A DNA stretch of 64,000 bases from Nitrospira sp. GTDB taxonomy: Bacteria > Nitrospirota > Nitrospiria > Nitrospirales > Nitrospiraceae. Numbering within the stretch: position 1 is the stretch's first letter; each line of letters starts with the position of its first letter. A program made the translations under genes and the position numbers. Under the pieces are notes generated by a model. The model made no database searches. It was not told where the DNA came from and saw only the letters and a list, made by a program, of their open reading frames with translations. This document shows positions 62,401 to 64,000 of this stretch, in pieces. The stretch spans positions 62,001 to 126,000 of the forward strand of contig JACOEH010000004.1 of the NCBI GenBank assembly GCA_024998685.1, given 5' to 3'.

Positions 62401-62485
62401 GCTGGGAGGAAGGTTCGATCTCTATTCCACCCCAGGGCATGGGACGACGGCCACGCTCATACTACCGCTGAATAGTCAGTTATAA
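59402..62485 (+). CDS. multi-PAS histidine kinase (HisKA_3/HATPase), no receiver
   Basis: The 1027-residue protein starts 7 nt after GGAG. Six PAS domains: YGAWEWDIVSGEVQWFG (about 25), SAANIGSFDWDIPAQVMVW (about 145), FRNVFEYAGTGIAIGNLDG (about 275), SMLFETDAAGLNTWTSEDW, IVENTSDAIIGKDLHGTITS, and FRNVFEHAGTGIVIVDLAG. Then a coiled coil (LQRWAVELEKAVNEKTSELV), HisKA_3 (RKRLAGELHDHLQQLL), and HATPase with N box VRELLINSSKYAG, G1 VSDDGAGFD and G2 KFGLFSIEERMLSLGG. It ends without a receiver, unlike its neighbours. PAS 3 and PAS 6 are near-identical, an internal duplication. No membrane segment; soluble sensor. Confidence 0.93.
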   Translation: MDHVLARGSNPSSIKHTSRLLEILTGYGAWEWDIVSGEVQWFGMHERSAGSGDGRDNDHIQSFTDMLHPDDRVRVWQKLNRSMARRDIPYVDEYRVMHPDGSVRWISGTGRFYYDDTGQPVRMTGVVQDITERKQAEAKLQEDEERLSLALSAANIGSFDWDIPAQVMVWSPETKRIWGLSAGGFGGTYEHWRRQIHPDDVAEVDRIVRFSLENRDIACKYEHRIIRPDGMVRWIHVNATMQRDTAGRSIRMVGVNFDITARKQAEAKLRESEARFRNVFEYAGTGIAIGNLDGNIVQCNPAFCGMLGYTEDELRHVHFSELVHVENRDADLAEIERLRTEELPYFEIENRYMHKNGEPVWVRKFVSLLRDDEGRPKFFVALVTDITERKKADRALRESELRFRTMAETVPSMLFETDAAGLNTWTSEDWCRFTGQTPEQVAGHGWAEALHPDDREVNLSQWRCCLETGRTFESKQRLRRTDGSYTWVIAQALPVRDEEGTVRRWVGSVTNIDAIMRAEEEQARLAAIVENTSDAIIGKDLHGTITSWNRAAETLLGYRAAEVIGRPVTLFFPPDRLEEESAILDRLRKCESIRQYETVRRCKDGRDISVSLTISLVRDKQGRIIGASKIMRDITESKQAEAKLRESEARFRNVFEHAGTGIVIVDLAGNFVQCNPAYCAMLGYIEDELLQVHFSALVHVEDRDANLEETKRLLTGELPYFEIENRYVHKNGEPVWVRKFISLLCDDEGRPMYGLALVTDITERRKAEQALLQAKEHLQRWAVELEKAVNEKTSELVQSQTRLRSLAGELSLAEQRERKRLAGELHDHLQQLLVLGKLTVGQGKRSSGGAGCEIALNRVDDILSEALTYSRTLVTELSPPVLRDHGLAAGLTWLGAYMKKHEQTVTVKVPEGKEVQLTEDQVILLFQSVRELLINSSKYAGTGHATVTMELVDGDLRIIVSDDGAGFDRASLASVAAGPHSSGGISSKFGLFSIEERMLSLGGRFDLYSTPGHGTTATLILPLNSQL

Positions 62486-62497
62486 GTGGTGAGTATT

Positions 62498-63526
62498 TCA
62501 TACCGACTTTCTGGCCGCACAATAAAGAGAAGATAACGCTCCTACAGTCAGTCCTAGCGCCAACCAACCGCGGTGGCGATTGACCCAGGCTTGGACACTG
62601 TAATCGGTGGAACGGCCGTCGAACTTTCCTCTTGCGCCATAGTCACCGGGCAAGGGATCGTAGAGATTGTTCGGACGATTAGGCTCCACCGACTCCTGTG
62701 TTTGTTGAGCGCCGTATCCCATGTACGCTAAATAGTGATCCAAAATCCCGGGAATGAATTTATCGCCGATAATCGCCTGCACGGCGGACATGCCTATCGT
62801 GAACTCGCGTCGTGGATGATGGGCGACCCAGTACACGGACCTGGCAATGACTTCCGGTTGAAAGATCGGCGGCACCGGCTGGGGGTGATTCGGCATCCGG
62901 GTCTTGATCCAGGAAAATTGCGGCGTATTGACCGCCGGCAATTGGACGATCGACAGATGGACTCGACTATTGTCATGAATGAGCTCGGAACGAAGCGATT
63001 CCGTGAACCCCTGAATCGCGTGTTTGGCGCCGCAATAGGCGGATTGTAGGGGAATGGCTCGGTAGGCCAGGGCGGACCCGATTTGCACGACGATGCCGCG
63101 ATCTCGCGGGACCATGCGGCGCAAAGCCGCCAAGGTCCCGTAGACATATCCGAGATATGTGACCTCCGTCACTCGGCGGTAGTCTGCCGCCGTCATCCGG
63201 AGCGCCGGCGATAACACTGAAACCATGGCATTGTTGATCCAGATATCGATCGGGCCGAACTCTCGTTCTGCTCGATCCGCCGCCGCTTCAACCTGCATGT
63301 CGTCGGAGACATCCGTCAGGATCGGCAAGGCCCGACCTCCCAGGCGTTCGACATCCTGCCCGGCTCCTTCCAGGCCGTCTCGGCTGCGGGCCAACAGGAC
63401 GACGCAAGCGCCGTGCGCGGCAAACTCTCTGGCGATCGCTCTGCCGACCCCGGCTGAGGCGCCGGTCACGACAACGACTTCGCGTTTTCCTTTTCCATTG
63501 TGACTCGGGTTCATCTGGTCATCCAT
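62498..63526 (-). CDS. SDR-family oxidoreductase with C-terminal extension
   Basis: The 342-residue protein shows the classical SDR order: cofactor motif VVVTGASAGVGRAIAREFAA, DVSDD, the NNA motif as WINNAMVSV, catalytic Ser in VQIGSALAYRAIP, YCGAKHAIQ with Tyr-x-x-x-Lys, and the PAVNTPQ loop. Residues beyond 250 extend the usual 250-residue enzyme: a linker, then a short hydrophobic segment near the C-terminus (GWLALGLTVGALSSLY) that may anchor it to the membrane. GGAG precedes the start. Substrate unknown. The related MDR/SDR relics elsewhere in the window are unlinked. Confidence 0.9.
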   Translation of the reverse strand: MDDQMNPSHNGKGKREVVVVTGASAGVGRAIAREFAAHGACVVLLARSRDGLEGAGQDVERLGGRALPILTDVSDDMQVEAAADRAEREFGPIDIWINNAMVSVLSPALRMTAADYRRVTEVTYLGYVYGTLAALRRMVPRDRGIVVQIGSALAYRAIPLQSAYCGAKHAIQGFTESLRSELIHDNSRVHLSIVQLPAVNTPQFSWIKTRMPNHPQPVPPIFQPEVIARSVYWVAHHPRREFTIGMSAVQAIIGDKFIPGILDHYLAYMGYGAQQTQESVEPNRPNNLYDPLPGDYGARGKFDGRSTDYSVQAWVNRHRGWLALGLTVGALSSLYCAARKSV

Positions 63527-63559
63527 AATTTATCTCCAGGTTCTTTCTATACTCGACAC

Positions 63560-63790
63560 TCACGGTACCCGTACAGTCAGATCATATCCCTCATACTGAT
63601 GGCCTAAGACGACGAATCCCACCGTGAGAATGAGTAGGATCAAGACGAGATAAAAGGCAAACCGAAAAGCATCCAAATAGGGCGTGCAGAACCAGCCGGC
63701 GACAAACGGGACCACGACGCTCAGTGCGACCAACAGAATACCGGCAAGGAGCATGTTCATGGCCCAGTCACCTATCCGGCCTTCTCCCAT
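63560..63790 (-). CDS. small two-helix membrane protein
   Basis: The product from 63790 (AGGAA 6 nt upstream; an ATG at 63760 is the alternative) is 76 residues with helices LLAGILLVALSVVVPFVAGW and DAFRFAFYLVLILLILTVGF joined by FCTPYL, then a short tail HQYEGYDLTVRVP. It resembles the 58746-58976 protein in layout. It ends 33 bp before the SDR gene starts, on the same strand upstream of it. Confidence 0.7.
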   Translation of the reverse strand: MGEGRIGDWAMNMLLAGILLVALSVVVPFVAGWFCTPYLDAFRFAFYLVLILLILTVGFVVLGHQYEGYDLTVRVP

Positions 63791-63803
63791 TGTTGTTCCT
63801 GTT

Positions 63804-64000
63804 TCAGAGATCGGATGTATGCAACGGAGTCTTCCATACGCGCCGCCAGCCGCCTCCCGTTTGCTCTTGTCCCGTTCTCTTGGCGAGGAGAGACAACAAG
63901 AGAATCGCACCGCCGATCAGAGCGCTGCGTGCGCCGATGTGTAGAGGCTCGTACCCCATCAGCACCGGAGCCAGCATCAGCCAAAGGCCGAGAGCGACGT
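63804..64000 (-). CDS. C-terminal part of a membrane protein (SPW-repeat-like), cut by window edge
   Basis: A frame entering from the right edge reads VALGLWLMLAPVLMGYEPLH, then IGARSALIGGAILLLSLLAKR and a polar tail, stopping at 63804. Two hydrophobic helices with the pattern GLWLxLAPxxxG are typical of SPW-repeat membrane proteins. The first half of the gene is outside the window. It ends 13 bp before the next start, so the two are in one operon. Confidence 0.6.
   Translation of the reverse strand, partial: VALGLWLMLAPVLMGYEPLHIGARSALIGGAILLLSLLAKRTGQEQTGGGWRRVWKTPLHTSDL

Overview
The window reads as chromosomal DNA of a Nitrospira-like bacterium (Nitrospirota). This is an inference from moderate-to-high G+C content, the mix of small exported lipoproteins, glycogen/trehalose enzymes and very large PAS-rich histidine kinases, and a pqq cluster; there is no rRNA or marker gene here to prove it. 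About 50 genes look real. Several more are visibly decayed, and no tRNA, rRNA, intact insertion sequence or CRISPR array was seen.

Layout. 0-4.5 kb: small envelope proteins (YtxH, a beta/gamma-crystallin-like protein) and a secreted protein made only of a Lon-type Ser/Lys protease domain. 4.8-12.7 kb: a Gfo/Idh/MocA oxidoreductase, a pentapeptide-repeat secreted protein, then treZ and malQ facing a convergent glgX. 13.0-15.0 kb: small regulator, exported SlyD-like isomerase, cupin. 15.27-20.1 kb: a tightly coupled pqqA-B-C-D-E operon continuing into a membrane permease and a PQQ-dependent sugar dehydrogenase. 20.1-27.6 kb: CDF metal transporter, a nine-copy heptamer repeat in front of a winged-helix/KaiC-like/PocR-kinase operon (the kinase is broken), a vapBC module between direct repeats, and a RibD-type reductase. 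28-40 kb: accessory region of lipoproteins, YihY, an alpha/beta hydrolase, repeat proteins and gene relics. 40.5-50.8 kb: GH65 phosphorylase with beta-phosphoglucomutase, a universal stress protein, a TPR protein, a graveyard of truncated oxidoreductase and glyoxalase genes, a YHS protein, and a probably Tat-exported glycogen debranching enzyme followed by a SemiSWEET sugar transporter. 51.2-62.5 kb: three paralogous PAS/HisKA_3 hybrid kinases in tandem; the first is disrupted by an 11-bp tandem duplication and a 1-bp deletion. 62.5-64 kb: an SDR enzyme and membrane proteins.

How it fits together. The carbohydrate genes (treZ, malQ, glgX, GH65, beta-PGM, debranching enzyme, SemiSWEET) make a scattered alpha-glucan/trehalose storage and turnover set; treY and glycogen synthase are not in the window. 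The pqq operon appears to make its cofactor and, in the same transcript, the exported dehydrogenase that would use it. The kinase region together with the 23-25 kb kinase forms one paralogous family that has been duplicating and decaying: four copies, two of them broken, with duplicated promoter-proximal DNA and a duplicated small membrane gene (one copy now a relic).
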